From Aphrocallistes beatrix (Eukaryota > Porifera > Hexactinellida > Sceptrulophora > Aphrocallistidae), in NCBI GenBank assembly GCA_963281255.1, contig OY725493.1:4185857-4249856 (forward strand): a stretch of 64,000 nt of DNA, read 5' to 3'. The notes beneath the pieces were generated by a model. It saw only the letters and a program-made list of their open reading frames with translations, did no database searches and had not been told where the DNA came from. This document shows, piece by piece, positions 10,623-21,665 of this stretch; position 1 is the stretch's first letter, and each line of letters opens with the position of its first letter. The position numbers and the translations under genes are program-made.

Positions 10623-10626
10623 CCGG
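10623..10626. repeat. CCGG target-site duplication, right copy of the Ginger1 element
   Basis: CCGG directly follows the right end ATGACA of the Ginger1 element and matches the copy at 7925-7928. Confidence 0.85.
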
Positions 10627-12267
10627 CTCCAATTTTTCTGAGCAGTGGGTGTCCTCTTTTAAGAGAGATTTGTCTGAAAGTGGGTGTCCATGTAGGGAGG
10701 AATATATACTGCACAATTAGATAAATTGGGATCAGTAGGTATCCAGACACGCGCCGGCACTGAATACATACTATCATTCGAGATCAACACTTCTAGGTTT
10801 ACTCAATTTATCATTTGACAGGTTAAATTTTGCGAATTCATTGTTACCTATAGAATTCCAGATCTTTCCAAAAATACTCAGGTCGCTGGTGAGGTCAGGG
10901 TAGCTTATGACCTGATCTTTGACTAACCTATTTATAATATTAATTGTTTATATCCTAAAGTTAAAAAATGCTTAAATTCTAATTAGTATAATGTATTCAA
11001 ACTGTAACAGGATACTGGAGATTGGATTTTTAATTGCTTACATTTTGTGCATATATGAATTCAATATATGCACTCTCATTTTTAACCTTGAAGGTTAAAA
11101 TAGTATTTTAATAATCCTTCTACTTGACCAATCTGTGTCATAATTACTTGTCTACATCCCTAATGATCTGAAAGGGCGAAATTTTCAATTTAAAATTGTT
11201 TATCCAGAGATTTGAATATCACCCTGTACCACCTTGAGCCATTTGTCATTAGTCACGAATCACAACCACAATGTAATTTGTAATTGAAATACAAATTCGA
11301 ATCTCTTAGAAAATGTCTACTCATCACGGATCAGGCTTCATCTAGGTGCATACCTCACACCTTGAGGTAGGTGATCCTTCAAAGCTAAAATGAGAGGGAG
11401 GTGGAACAAATTTCGTGGTTATACACAACATACATGCAAAATAGGCCTGTCACAGTCTACGCACCTAGGTTCTATGCCGGCCCCTTAGGGGGTTTAATGC
11501 CTGTTCGGGAACCCATCGACCCACTAGATCTTAATAATTTCAGCTCCGGGGGCACCCACCATATATGAAACGTAGGGCCAGGGGCTGCCAGATTGCTAAG
11601 GCTTTGATGAAACCCCATCACGGATTCATGACGTCATTGCTACCTTTTAAAATTAGACATAAACATTTTTCTCGCAGTTCGAGGTCAGATCTAGAAAGTT
11701 TGGATATTTTTAAGCTAGAAGTTTCAAGGTTGCGTCAAAATATTTTAGAAAATACGTGGGCACTGTGAAATAAATGTATGACTGATAGTTGTGTAACTAA
11801 ATTTCAATTACTTCCACCAACTCAATTTTGCTAATTAGAATTTCTTAGTGACAATTTTATAGAGAATTTGTTATAAATTTAACCTTCTTCTGTATGTATA
11901 TTCACTAATTATGGAGAAAATGACGAAAAATTGTTAAATAGATTGAAACATTTTAACTACGAAATATCATACTCATTGAATGTTCTCTCTCCAATTGGAA
12001 TTAGATCTTGTGTTTACTGCTTACGGTAGGTTATAACTTCATAATTTAACCATCTTCTATCACTGGCGGAAGCGTTTTTGTAAAATAAACGATTAGCCGC
12101 CTACTAAATTTGTACGTTTCACATTGGTTTAGTTTTAATGACTAGCTTGAATGAACCTTAGTTATATGACTCAAAAAATGAGTATAAATACAGTGAATAA
12201 TAAATTTATTATATTTTAATTTTAATATCTTGAGAAATCCTTCAACGAATTGGGGACAAATAGTAAA
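10627..12267. other. No gene seen
   Basis: Contains scattered short palindromes and a GC-richer patch near 11460-11560 but no open frame with a recognisable signature and no tRNA cloverleaf that I can find. The last 100 bp probably include the 5' region of the bZIP gene. Confidence 0.4.
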
Positions 12268-12582
12268 ATGGATACTGATCGAGAACTCTGGAGTCTGGGC
12301 TTCACTCTCGACGAGATCCTGCAACTTGACATCCCCTCACTAAACAAAGAAATTAATCGTAAATCCCTCTCGCATGAAGAAGGCAGACAAATTAAAGAGT
12401 ACCGTAAGAAATACAAAAAGCGCGAATATGCTCGCAAGCGTCATAGAGAAACGGCAGAAACGATTGAAACTTTAGAAAAGCAGAAGGATAACTTGGTGAA
12501 GAACCTTGAAGAGCTGGAATATGAAGTCCGCGTCCTGAAGCATCAGAAGAGATTGCTCCAGGATGTCCGCTTCCATAAATGA
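12268..12582 (+). CDS. Small-Maf-like bZIP protein with altered basic region
   Basis: A 104-residue protein starting at the ATG in AAAATGG (the six codons upstream are open but lack ATG). Seen: an extended-homology-like segment FTLDEILQLDIPSLN (about residues 12-26), then LSHEEGRQIKEYRK, a basic stretch KKYKKREYARKRHRET, and a leucine zipper with leucines at five successive heptads. The order, extended homology, basic region and zipper, is that of small Maf factors, which bind MARE sites as homodimers or with CNC partners (family knowledge). Odd: at the positions of the invariant bZIP Asn and Arg it has Lys and His, so DNA specificity may be changed or lost. The zipper is shorter than in vertebrate Maf proteins. 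Intronless. Confidence 0.75.
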   Translation: MDTDRELWSLGFTLDEILQLDIPSLNKEINRKSLSHEEGRQIKEYRKKYKKREYARKRHRETAETIETLEKQKDNLVKNLEELEYEVRVLKHQKRLLQDVRFHK

Positions 12583-13939
12583 ATTCCATTCCCGCTTATT
12601 TATTATTACCATCCATTGAGGCTCATCATCACACAGTTCAATTAATCGTTTTACATGTTGCATATATTTACATCCATTCTCCACACTACATAAGCTGCGC
12701 ATACCTTGCATTCAGTAATCCACGTTTACCACATTTATGATATCTTCATGCCTATATATGTGCTTTTGGTCAATTTTAATAATCAATGTTACATTTCTAA
12801 AGGAATATTATTGCCATTTTATCTTCTGAGATTTGAATGTTCAATAAACTAAAATTATTTCTAAATAATTGGTTAACTAGAAATCCATTTTTGTTTATAT
12901 TTCAGTCAAATGGGATTACTCAAATAATAATTTAGCAATTTCATACTAGTCTAACGTTATTGCCATCATCTTGATGGTTTATTTTTATCATTTAGCCTAT
13001 GACTACTGCATGTCATCAAATTAGAGATAATTGCATCCTGTTAGAATTTCAATTAGCTATTCCCTCTATTAAGATGAATATTCTTCACATATTTGTTTTA
13101 TCAGTATTCTAATATTCTAATAAAAATTGTGTGATATTCTCAAAATTAAGGTTGAAAGTACTTTTCAATCTGCCTCTTCTAGTATAAGATCTTGCCTACA
13201 TTTACAACATGTCAAACTGGCTATGCATATTCTTTTATTAAAATTTACTGAACCAGTTTATCAGTGCTTACTCCTATGTCTAACAGATTGTTAATTAATC
13301 CTACTTATCATCATCCTATTAGTTGGTTTTCTATTCCTCTTTTGGAATGTCCATTTCATTCCAATGTATCATATTCTTATTTGCATATAATTTGCTGAAG
13401 GTACACTTCTTAAGCTATCCTTTGTCTCTGTAAACTATTCGAGACTACCTATCCTACGCAAGACGAAGACATCATATTTATATGGAATTAGGTAATTATG
13501 CCAACCTAACACGGCTGGGCTTTGTCATCCAATTTAAGACACGGATTACATAACCTTAATGGCGCGTAACTATCTCGTAGCAACTGAAGTTTTATAAAAC
13601 ATTGAGTAATTTACTCATTAATGATTCAAATACCTGCTTATACATTATTACAGTGAATGAAATCGTTAAATAAATATTCTCAAAAAATAAATTCTTATTC
13701 ACTTCCTATTCTGCAAGTTAACTGGAGGAAAATCCTAAGATCATTTTTTGGTAAAGATCCTCACACAACTCAAATCATTGTTATGTATAGTAATTAATTG
13801 CATTACTAAGTTACTTTATTTATTCACATTTTTTACTATCAGCACTATTATCCTACATACTTTTGGATAGAATTCAGTTCTCACGTACTCATATTTTGGG
13901 TTGGAAGATGATGATCTTTTAATATTACATTATTTATAC
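12583..13939. other. No gene seen
   Basis: Long AT-rich interval downstream of the bZIP gene, with no open frame of note and no repeat structure that I can resolve. Confidence 0.45.
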
Positions 13940-13947
13940 ATAACAAG

Positions 13948-15234
13948 TCGCGTTTGCAATCCCGGGATCCCGGTACATTTTTCTTCGGGTTTGAATCCCG
14001 CGAGAAATTTAACCTAGGAATCCAGATCAATGTGATAAATTAAGAATACTCAATGAGTGTGAATGCATCCAATGACTGCATATTTTAATGACTTTTGTAA
14101 ATCCAGACCCTCACCATGGCTACTTAATATACGGCCGTGTATGTCACCGAGAAGGCCAGTTTTAACACAAAAGTGTAATTAGACAGATAAATCAAAAACC
14201 GTATACGATGGACGTTTGAAATGTATTATTACCATATACAAACATTGTATCAGGGTATGCAACTCAGCTGCAACAAAGTTGATATGTCATCATGTGATTG
14301 CGCAATAGGCTCTTTTTAGAGCGGAAAAATTGTTGTTCTAGCTCAAAATATCGGAAAATCATAATTGGAATGTCTATGCATTCCTCAGTTGCCACGGAAT
14401 CCAAAAATTGATTTTTTTAAGCCATAACTCAAAAAGTATAGCTCGTAGACACTGAGAAATTATACCATTCAATCCGCAAGTTATTACTTCTTGTGTGATA
14501 ATAATACTGTTCACATGTTAATTTTAAATATTCTCTGAGTTATCTAGGGTTTTATCACAATCTATAGAGTGAAGTAATGAGATGTGACAAAATCCTAGAT
14601 AGCTCAGAGAATATTGAAAATAAAAACGTGAACAGTATTATTATCACATAAGAAGTAATAACTTGCAGATTGAATAGTCTAAATTCTTAGTGTCTACGAG
14701 CTATACTCTTGAGTTATGGCTTTAACAATCAATTTTTTTATTCCATAGCAACTGAGGGATGCATAGACATTCCAATTATGATTTTCAGATATTTTGGATT
14801 AAGGTTCCTATTGTTTCCCTATTAAAAAAAATCAAGCATTAGAAATGCAGATAACGATGTTTAAAATGAGCTAGAACAACAATTTTTTGACAGCTGAGTT
14901 GCATACCCTGATACAATGTCTGTATATTGTAATAATACATTTCAAAGGTATATCGTATACGGCTTATGATTTATCGGTCTAATTAAACTTTAAAACTGGC
15001 CTTTCGCTGACATACACGGCCGTGTATTAAGTAGGCCATGCCTTCGCCTATTTCTACCTACATTCTTGTCATAATATAATTTTCTTCCTATCATATTAAT
15101 TATTATATTATTATAATCTCTAATAAATTAATTTTTTATAATTAAAATTAATTTCAAATAAATTATCATGTGCATTTAAAGTGCGAAATACTCAATCCAG
15201 GATTGTAAAATAAGATCCGGGATTGCAAACGCTA
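13948..15234. mobile_element. hAT-like element hosting a foldback
   Basis: The ends GCGTTTGCAATCCCGG (left) and CCGGGATTGCAAACGC (right) are inverted copies. Flanks ATAACAAG (13940-13947) and ATCACAAG (15235-15242) are an 8-bp duplication with one mismatch, as for hAT elements. Most of the interior is a second, palindromic element (14121-15033), leaving only a few hundred bases of its own and no transposase. Confidence 0.65.
14121..15033. repeat. Long foldback element, family FB-1, nested in a hAT-like element
   Basis: The two halves are near-complete reverse complements: the left begins TACTTAATATACGGCCGTG and the right ends CACGGCCGTGTATTAAGTA. Matching internal blocks include TATCAGGGTATGCAACTCAG and the AAGTAATAACTTGC region either side of the centre near 14570. 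Total about 913 bp with almost no loop. A related copy lies at 57578-58240. No coding sequence. Confidence 0.88.
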
Positions 15235-15511
15235 ATCACAAGTCCGCTTTGCTAGCTTGCGATGCACGTACGCGATAGGCGAAAACTCTTTGTCCGTATC
15301 AGGGTACCCCTCTATGACGATGTATTAATTTTGGTTTGTGATAGTATAATTTTATCAAAGATGTTATTATTTACGTGTATCAATATAATTAAAACTAATT
15401 CCTGTACATCAGTGTATTTAAGAATTCGCACATAATGCAATTTGGAAGGAAATTTGTTTTTCTATTATTACTATCAAATACCTTGGCATTATTTTTATGG
15501 TTGGTTGGATG

Positions 15512-15876
15512 TAGGGTTTTTAATCCCGGTCAGAAATTCCAATCCCGGGATTTCGGGATTGACAAATTCTGAATCCCGGGATCCCGGGATTAGTAATTTT
15601 CAAGAATTGGTATGCTAGTATTTGTATATAGTTTAATATAACGTGACTATTTATGAATTACGGAAATAATATGAGTAATGAATAATGAATATAGAATTAA
15701 CATCTCTATTTCTTTTCTTTTTTCAGATTGTTCCTAATAAATACAAGTGTGTCTAAAGTGCTATCATTCAGCCTTGTTCTTAACTTGTTGCATAGATATC
15801 CTGAGGATCAGTATCCCGGGATTGAAAAATGAATCCCGGGCAAAAACAAGCCGGGATCCCGGGATTAAAAACCCTA
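15512..15876. mobile_element. hAT MITE with perfect 8-bp target duplication
   Basis: Terminal inverted repeats TAGGGTTTTTAATCCCGG and CCGGGATTAAAAACCCTA, with more CCCGGGAT-type subterminal repeats inside. Flanked by GTTGGATG at 15504-15511 and at 15877-15884, an exact 8-bp duplication. 365 bp, no transposase. Confidence 0.92.
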
Positions 15877-15884
15877 GTTGGATG

Positions 15885-16480
15885 TCAAAAATTGAACGCA
15901 TGTTGCTAAACTATCCTATAAAGTGTATTATTTGTATTAGGAAATTTGTCTGAATTACAATGGCGCCAAGGCCTGCTATTTCTCTTACGCCACTTCTCAC
16001 TTGGTCAAGAACAATTTTGATGAAAATTATATCTAAATTTAATATATTAAATGAAGTGCTGTCTCTTCCCATTTGAATGATGTAATATATTCGTTCGCTG
16101 TTTGGTTAAGCATGTGCATGTGATGTATTGCAACATTAATAAGTAGGTGTTTCTGCATGCTTAGACGATCATACTAGACAAGAGGGTATTGCGTAGATAT
16201 GATAGAAGTGCCTACGCGATTTCACCATAGATAAAATATTCCATCCAATTTGATTTCTTTTTTTGTAATAATTATGTTAAGATGCTTTGTTGTCAACTTT
16301 TTCAGTCCGTCTGAATACCAAATCCTCGAATATTTTTTTTCGGTTATATATTCGCTAGAATAATTTCCAGTTTCTCCAATCGATTCAGACAATTTACAGG
16401 AATTTATTACATTATATAAAAATTGGCATTGAAATATTTTTTAAAATAAAATTCGAACGAAACATAAAAGTAGAAAGGTG
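15885..16480. other. No gene seen
   Basis: AT-rich interval without an open frame or repeat structure that I can name. Confidence 0.4.
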
Positions 16481-16489
16481 AAAAGTTTA

Positions 16490-17345
16490 CAACCACTATC
16501 TCGAACCCTCAACGGAAATCAAATCTGGTCGAGATAAAAAATGTTCGAAATAACAAATGCCCCCATTAATGTGTGATTATTATTTAGAGCAGTCATTCAA
16601 AAATTTGTTGATAAAACATTTAATAAATCGCATGAAGCTGTAGGCAAAAAACGAAGTACTTGGACCTATGAGAATTGGAAAAAAAAACTGCCTTACCAAA
16701 AGTATTTGAACATCACATTCCTTTACATCAAAATAGTACTAAAATTGGTATATCCCTGGAGGACAATTTATTCGATCTACGACAGCTACTGCAAATCTGA
16801 AAATTCAAAATCTACACAAAAATTACTCAGTTTAAAATTTTTTAGATTAATCCTTGCTAAAAAGGGAATTAATGTGCCACCACCTTGATCCACAAGTTAT
16901 TACCATATACGTATGATGGTAATTACCTGTAGCAACTGGCACAAGGTGACAGGGTGATAATAATTATGGTTTGAAAATAATAAATAAAGCTTCTAAATTT
17001 GGTGATTCGAGTGTGTAGATTTTAAATCAGATATGTACTATATTTTAATGAAATGTCCTCCAAGGATATACCCATTCATCAGTCTATTTATGGCTTAAAT
17101 ATTGTGATATTCAAATAGTTTTGGCCAGGCAGTGTTGTTTCTCTGCTTACTCAAAAGATTTGGAAATCTAAAATGTTCGTGTTAAAATATAAGTACTGTA
17201 AATTTCAGTTGAGAAGAAAAGCGTTCAAGATATGGAATGATCGAAACAAAGAGCATTCGAAATAGCAAACCGTGTTAATATACAATACTAATAGCAAAAC
17301 GAGATGACGAGAAAATGTGTTCGACATACCTGGTGTCAACTGCAT
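16490..17345. repeat. Probable degraded pogo/Tc1-like inverted-repeat element
   Basis: Inner blocks face each other: CTGCCTTACCAAAAGTATTTG (about 16690) against AAATAGTTTTGGCCAGGCAG (about 17115), and ATATCCCTGGAGGAC (about 16750) against GTCCTCCAAGGATAT (about 17055). Outer blocks carry repeated TTCGAAATARCAAA-like motifs. Ends and target site are not clear, so the class is a guess from the look of the termini. Confidence 0.45.
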
Positions 17346-18874
17346 CGAGAATATTATATACTAGATGTAATACTTTAATTTCATACTCTTAGTGAAGAGG
17401 ATTTTTTTGTGTCGCAAGGTTACCCCCCGCCCGCCCTATGCCTGGAGCCTGGCTACCCTTCTACGGGGGACAAACCTCAGCATGGGGGGCAATGGTCTCC
17501 CAGCGCTGCCACTGCTTGTACTATGAATACATATGAATATACAAAAGATAAGTTGTCACAATACAATCATCCATCATGATGATCTATTTCGATTTCACAT
17601 ACTTAATTACATTACGTTGTGATCCTACATTTTAATCTGTGTCTTTTTCATTGATATTATTTGAAAGCCTATCCGAGACTTAAAGGCCACCTAACTTAGA
17701 GCCATTAATTCTGATAAATTTAGAGTATTGTGTATACTATCATAATCTAGCAATATGATTGAATTGCTTTCTTCATCTATTATGATAGGGTGTGGTATGC
17801 TGGAGATTTGGAGTCATTATCTTGAATTTAATTGCAGATTTCCCCAGTCAACTCGACTACAGCTAGCACACAACTACTTTAAACAACTTGTGTTTTTATC
17901 CTCAAATATTTAAATTGGTTGACTCAGTAAGCATTTTTAAACGACGATATGACATTTCAGGTTTTTCTGTCTTTTGATTGTCTAGGCTTTTTATCAGAAT
18001 CTATTACCCTAACAAAGTACATTTTATGAAAATAGTACCATCATTTCTCTAAAAAAGAAACGTTTATTTGGTCTTAGCCTCCACCTAGTACAACTGATGC
18101 CAACATATTTGCTAATTCATCAGCATTTATCTATCCTATTACAACTATATTTTGATATACAGAAATTGCTTGTACATAGTTTTGTTAATGTATTTCAGTA
18201 TGGCTATAAAAAATCAAAGCAACTCTTCTTCAAAACTCAACTTAACATAAATATAATTATTGTTCCCAGGGCTTCATTTTAACAAGAGTTAATTAACTGT
18301 ATTGATAGGCAAAATACCAACCGCAGAATGGAGGTTTTTAGGATCCTGGGGTATTCAAGCTTTGCTAAAATTTATAAAACTATCCTTTTTTATCATGCAC
18401 TTAAGGTCAGCAGGGAACTACCTGACCCGCTGACTCGAAGATTAGGCTGATGAGGCCCGCGTAGTGATTAAAGTTGAGTATCCCATTATCTACGATATTA
18501 TACTGACGTCATGACGATGTTATGGGGAAAATGTTGAATTGACAGGGCATATATCATGTATCCCAGGTAGCCCCTCCATACATCCCCCGGTTAACTGTAG
18601 AATGCCCAGCATTTATATGGCTTCAGTGTCATAGAAAATGGCTGGGAGACATCCGCGATATCGAGGACACTGTGTCCCCACTGGGAATTCTACGGTTAAG
18701 CAGCTGATTTAGTAAATAGGTGCTATGTATTCCTATTCATTAATGTCGTATTAAAACTGTAATCATGAAGAACCTTTTATTTCAATTTATGTTTAGTATT
18801 AAGATTAAATTTCGCATAAAGGGTTCAATATTTGAAAATTGCCCAAACATCATAGTTTGAAAAAAAGATCACAA
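17346..18874. other. No gene seen; short GC-rich patch and a small inverted repeat
   Basis: At 17420-17515 lies a GC-rich patch with clusters of C and G ending in CAGCGCTGCC, possibly one end of a hAT-type element. At about 18590-18705 GGTTAACTGTAGAATGCCCAG faces CTGGGAATTCTACGGTTAAG. The rest shows nothing I recognise; the 61-codon frame at 18097-18282 has no signature. Confidence 0.4.
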
Positions 18875-19363
18875 ATCCCCCTTTATCAGCTTTATTTCAC
18901 TTAAAATTCCCCTGACCCAAGCGGGGAATTTTAAGTTACTTGGAAGTGCAATTTTTGCAAAATTTCCAATTTCAATTCCTTCTAACCATCATATCTTGAG
19001 TTTTTTCCCAATTTTATTATTTTCTGCCGTCTTTCGACGTAGAACTGTCTACTCTTTCATATTTGTTTAGAATCTCGATAGGAGGCCATTTTTGCGAGTT
19101 TTGGTTTTTGAATTTTAAAATAACCAGAAATTGGGAATCTTTTAACTTCAAACACCAAAACTTGCAAGCCTCGAATCGCGATTCTGACCATAGTATGATC
19201 TGAAATGAGACAATTCTACTTTGATTGGCAAAAAAATGTGAAAATTATGAAAGCTCGCTGAGTTATGATAGTTTAGAAGGATTGGAAATTGGAAATTTTG
19301 CAAAATACACTTACAAGTTATTGATCCATGCGGGGATTTTATGTGAAATATGAACAACAAAGG
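18875..19363. repeat. Inverted-repeat element
   Basis: Left block TTTGCAAAATTTCCAATTTC with CCTTCTAACCATCATATC faces ATGATAGTTTAGAAGG with GGAAATTGGAAATTTTGC on the right; the outer CCCCTGACCCAAGCGGGGAA region faces CCATGCGGGGATTTTATG. Related pieces occur at about 4870-5160 and 36880-37075, so this is a dispersed family. Confidence 0.6.
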
Positions 19364-19962
19364 GTTCTAGGGAAATTCTATTAATTTTAAGAAATATTTT
19401 CTTATACTTAACACTTGTTTCGCAAATGGATTTTTTAGTTTTTCTCTTTTTCTAGATAGAGAAATAAGTGAGATGATGTACAGGAGAGTTACTAGATACA
19501 TTGTGACTTAGTTTTGTGGTAGAGTTAGTATAATAATCAATCCGTTTTCATTAGAGATAAAATTACATTCGTTTTGCTTACTACACATATAATAGACCAA
19601 ATTGAGTAATATATGGGGTTTTTGATTCTCTCTTACGCTGCAACATCTTCCAAACGAGGACAACAGATTCAACTATATTATTAGCTCTTTTCATAGCCAA
19701 CAAACATTAATATTTATAGAAATATTTACATCCCATTCCCCGAGTTGATTTAGATAATACATTTTAAAATTTCTTTTTTTTGGATTCGCAGTAGACTGTT
19801 TAGGGATCTTCTAAAAATGTGGAATAGTTCCTAAACAGATAGAAAAAGAAAGTCGGGGCGAAAAGTGGTTACAACACTAGTTAATATATTATCTTCCTTT
19901 ATTCTTTTTTTATTTGATTAGTATTTTAGGCTATAATTATTACATTATTTGATTAGATCTTA
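19364..19962. other. Upstream region of the HRD1 gene; no other gene seen
   Basis: AT-rich sequence preceding the start at 19963. Likely holds the promoter of the first gene of the gene-rich island, but no motif can be assigned. Confidence 0.4.
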
Positions 19963-21402
19963 ATGCAACTGACAGTTAACAAAGCTTGCCTAGGAATACT
20001 AGGCCTTACGGTTTGTGTTGTAGGAAAGACTTATATGACACACACCCAATACTATCCTACCATGATAAGCCTCGCAAAGTCCTCCCCCTGCACTGCCCTG
20101 ATTTACATTCAGGGTGCTATCCTTGTCTACTGGATTGGTAAAGTGTTTAAAAGCATATTTTTTGGAACTCTACAGCGCAATGAAATTGAAAATATCATCG
20201 AACAGATGTGGGGAGCTGTTACGGATACAGTTCTAGCTTTCACCATATTCAGAGACATCACCTCCTATTATGTCTCTCTATTCGTTTTGCTATTTTTGAA
20301 GTTTTTCCATTGGACTATGCAAGATCGCGTTGAATCAATGGAAAGGAATCTTTTTATTAGTTGGAAGTTCCACTTGAGGATCATCTCGCTTATATTAATC
20401 TTTAGTTTCTTCGATAGTTCTTTCTTATTCTATGCCTATGATTCTTTAGCAACTAATGGTTACTCAGCTCAGATCATCTTTGGGTTCGAGTACTTAATTC
20501 TCATTCTATCCGTCATAACGATGACTCTCAAATACATATTCCATACCATCGATTTAACATCACAACAGCCATGGGACAACAAGACAACATTCATCATGTA
20601 TACTGAACTCACATCGTCCTTTATCCGACTCTGCTTGTATCTAGTCCTGGTTGCTATTATGACGCAGTATATATTCGTTCCTTTGTTTGCTCTTTGGCCT
20701 ACTTACATCGCTTTTAGATCATTTAGATACTATTTCACTGTCATTCTCTTAGCTCGTAAAGCGGTGTCTAACCTTAGGAGCTACCAAGTACCTTCTGCTG
20801 AGGAGCTAGAGAGATATAATGACCTGTGCATTGTTTGCAGGGAGGATCTAGTGAATAGAGATTGTAGAAAACTGCCTTGTGGACATATTTACCACCTTTC
20901 CTGCCTAAAGTCTTGGTTCCAGAGAAAGCAAAGTTGTCCTCTTTGTCGTTTTGACGTGCTATCTGACCCACAACCTCGCACTCACAATTCTCAACCTGAT
21001 GTAGGTGCAGCTGTTCCGCCCGCAAATAATCAGACTCAAAGAAAAGAAAATTCTTCCAGGGAGGAATCTACTTTGGGGAAAGACCCAAGAGACGATGAAC
21101 CTAAATCCAAACCCCAACCCATAACGGACGATGTTAATCAATTTCTTGCAAAAGATGCTGTTAACCTCGTCCCAGATATAAATTCACCACAGTCAAATTC
21201 AACTATTCCCCAGTCCCCTTCTTTCCTCCCCAATCAATTTCCAGTTCCCATTAAAGACCTCACTCTAGAGGAGTTGACAAGGTTAGAAGGAGAAGGAAGA
21301 GCTGCAATTGAAGCCAGGCTCCTATTGCTACAGAATGTTAGACAACTTCTAGACTGTGCTACTGTTCAACTATCTTCTTACTTAGACTCCACTAATAAAT
21401 GA
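19963..21402 (+). CDS. SYVN1: E3 ubiquitin ligase synoviolin/HRD1, intronless
   Basis: A 479-residue ER membrane ubiquitin ligase for ER-associated degradation. The N-terminal part (about 1-270) has six or more hydrophobic spans and the synoviolin signature order: THTQYYPTMI..LAKSSPC, LYIQ, GKV-FFG, AVTDTVLAFT-FRD, KFFHW, DRVE, FGFEY and PWDNK. Next comes a RING-H2 finger with C289, C292, C306, H308, H311, C314, C325 and C328 (CIVCRED ... SWFQRKQSCPLC), then a Ser/Pro-rich cytosolic tail and a C-terminal leucine-rich helix (LEELTRLEGEGRAAIEARL) like that of human SYVN1. HRD1 works with SEL1L/HRD3, Derlins and p97 to extract and ubiquitinate misfolded proteins (family knowledge). The tail is shorter than in vertebrates. 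No introns. The Dpy-30 gene begins 263 bp downstream on the same strand. Confidence 0.96.
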   Translation: MQLTVNKACLGILGLTVCVVGKTYMTHTQYYPTMISLAKSSPCTALIYIQGAILVYWIGKVFKSIFFGTLQRNEIENIIEQMWGAVTDTVLAFTIFRDITSYYVSLFVLLFLKFFHWTMQDRVESMERNLFISWKFHLRIISLILIFSFFDSSFLFYAYDSLATNGYSAQIIFGFEYLILILSVITMTLKYIFHTIDLTSQQPWDNKTTFIMYTELTSSFIRLCLYLVLVAIMTQYIFVPLFALWPTYIAFRSFRYYFTVILLARKAVSNLRSYQVPSAEELERYNDLCIVCREDLVNRDCRKLPCGHIYHLSCLKSWFQRKQSCPLCRFDVLSDPQPRTHNSQPDVGAAVPPANNQTQRKENSSREESTLGKDPRDDEPKSKPQPITDDVNQFLAKDAVNLVPDINSPQSNSTIPQSPSFLPNQFPVPIKDLTLEELTRLEGEGRAAIEARLLLLQNVRQLLDCATVQLSSYLDSTNK

Positions 21403-21665
21403 GATATTTGATTACAAACTGAATGATGTTGCTTATAGACTATATTCAATTAACAATTAAGCTGATAATGAATTGCTCTACATAATTACTATTCTTTTTG
21501 TTTAATCAAAATACGTACAGTAATTCGATTATTGTTTTCACATAATTGAATGAATGATGTACATATATACATGTGTATTATAGTTATATCGTGGTCTTAC
21601 CTAATTTTTTAGACCTTATACTTTTATTTTATGAAGTTTGAACTTACGTGCTTACTTAGCGTAAC

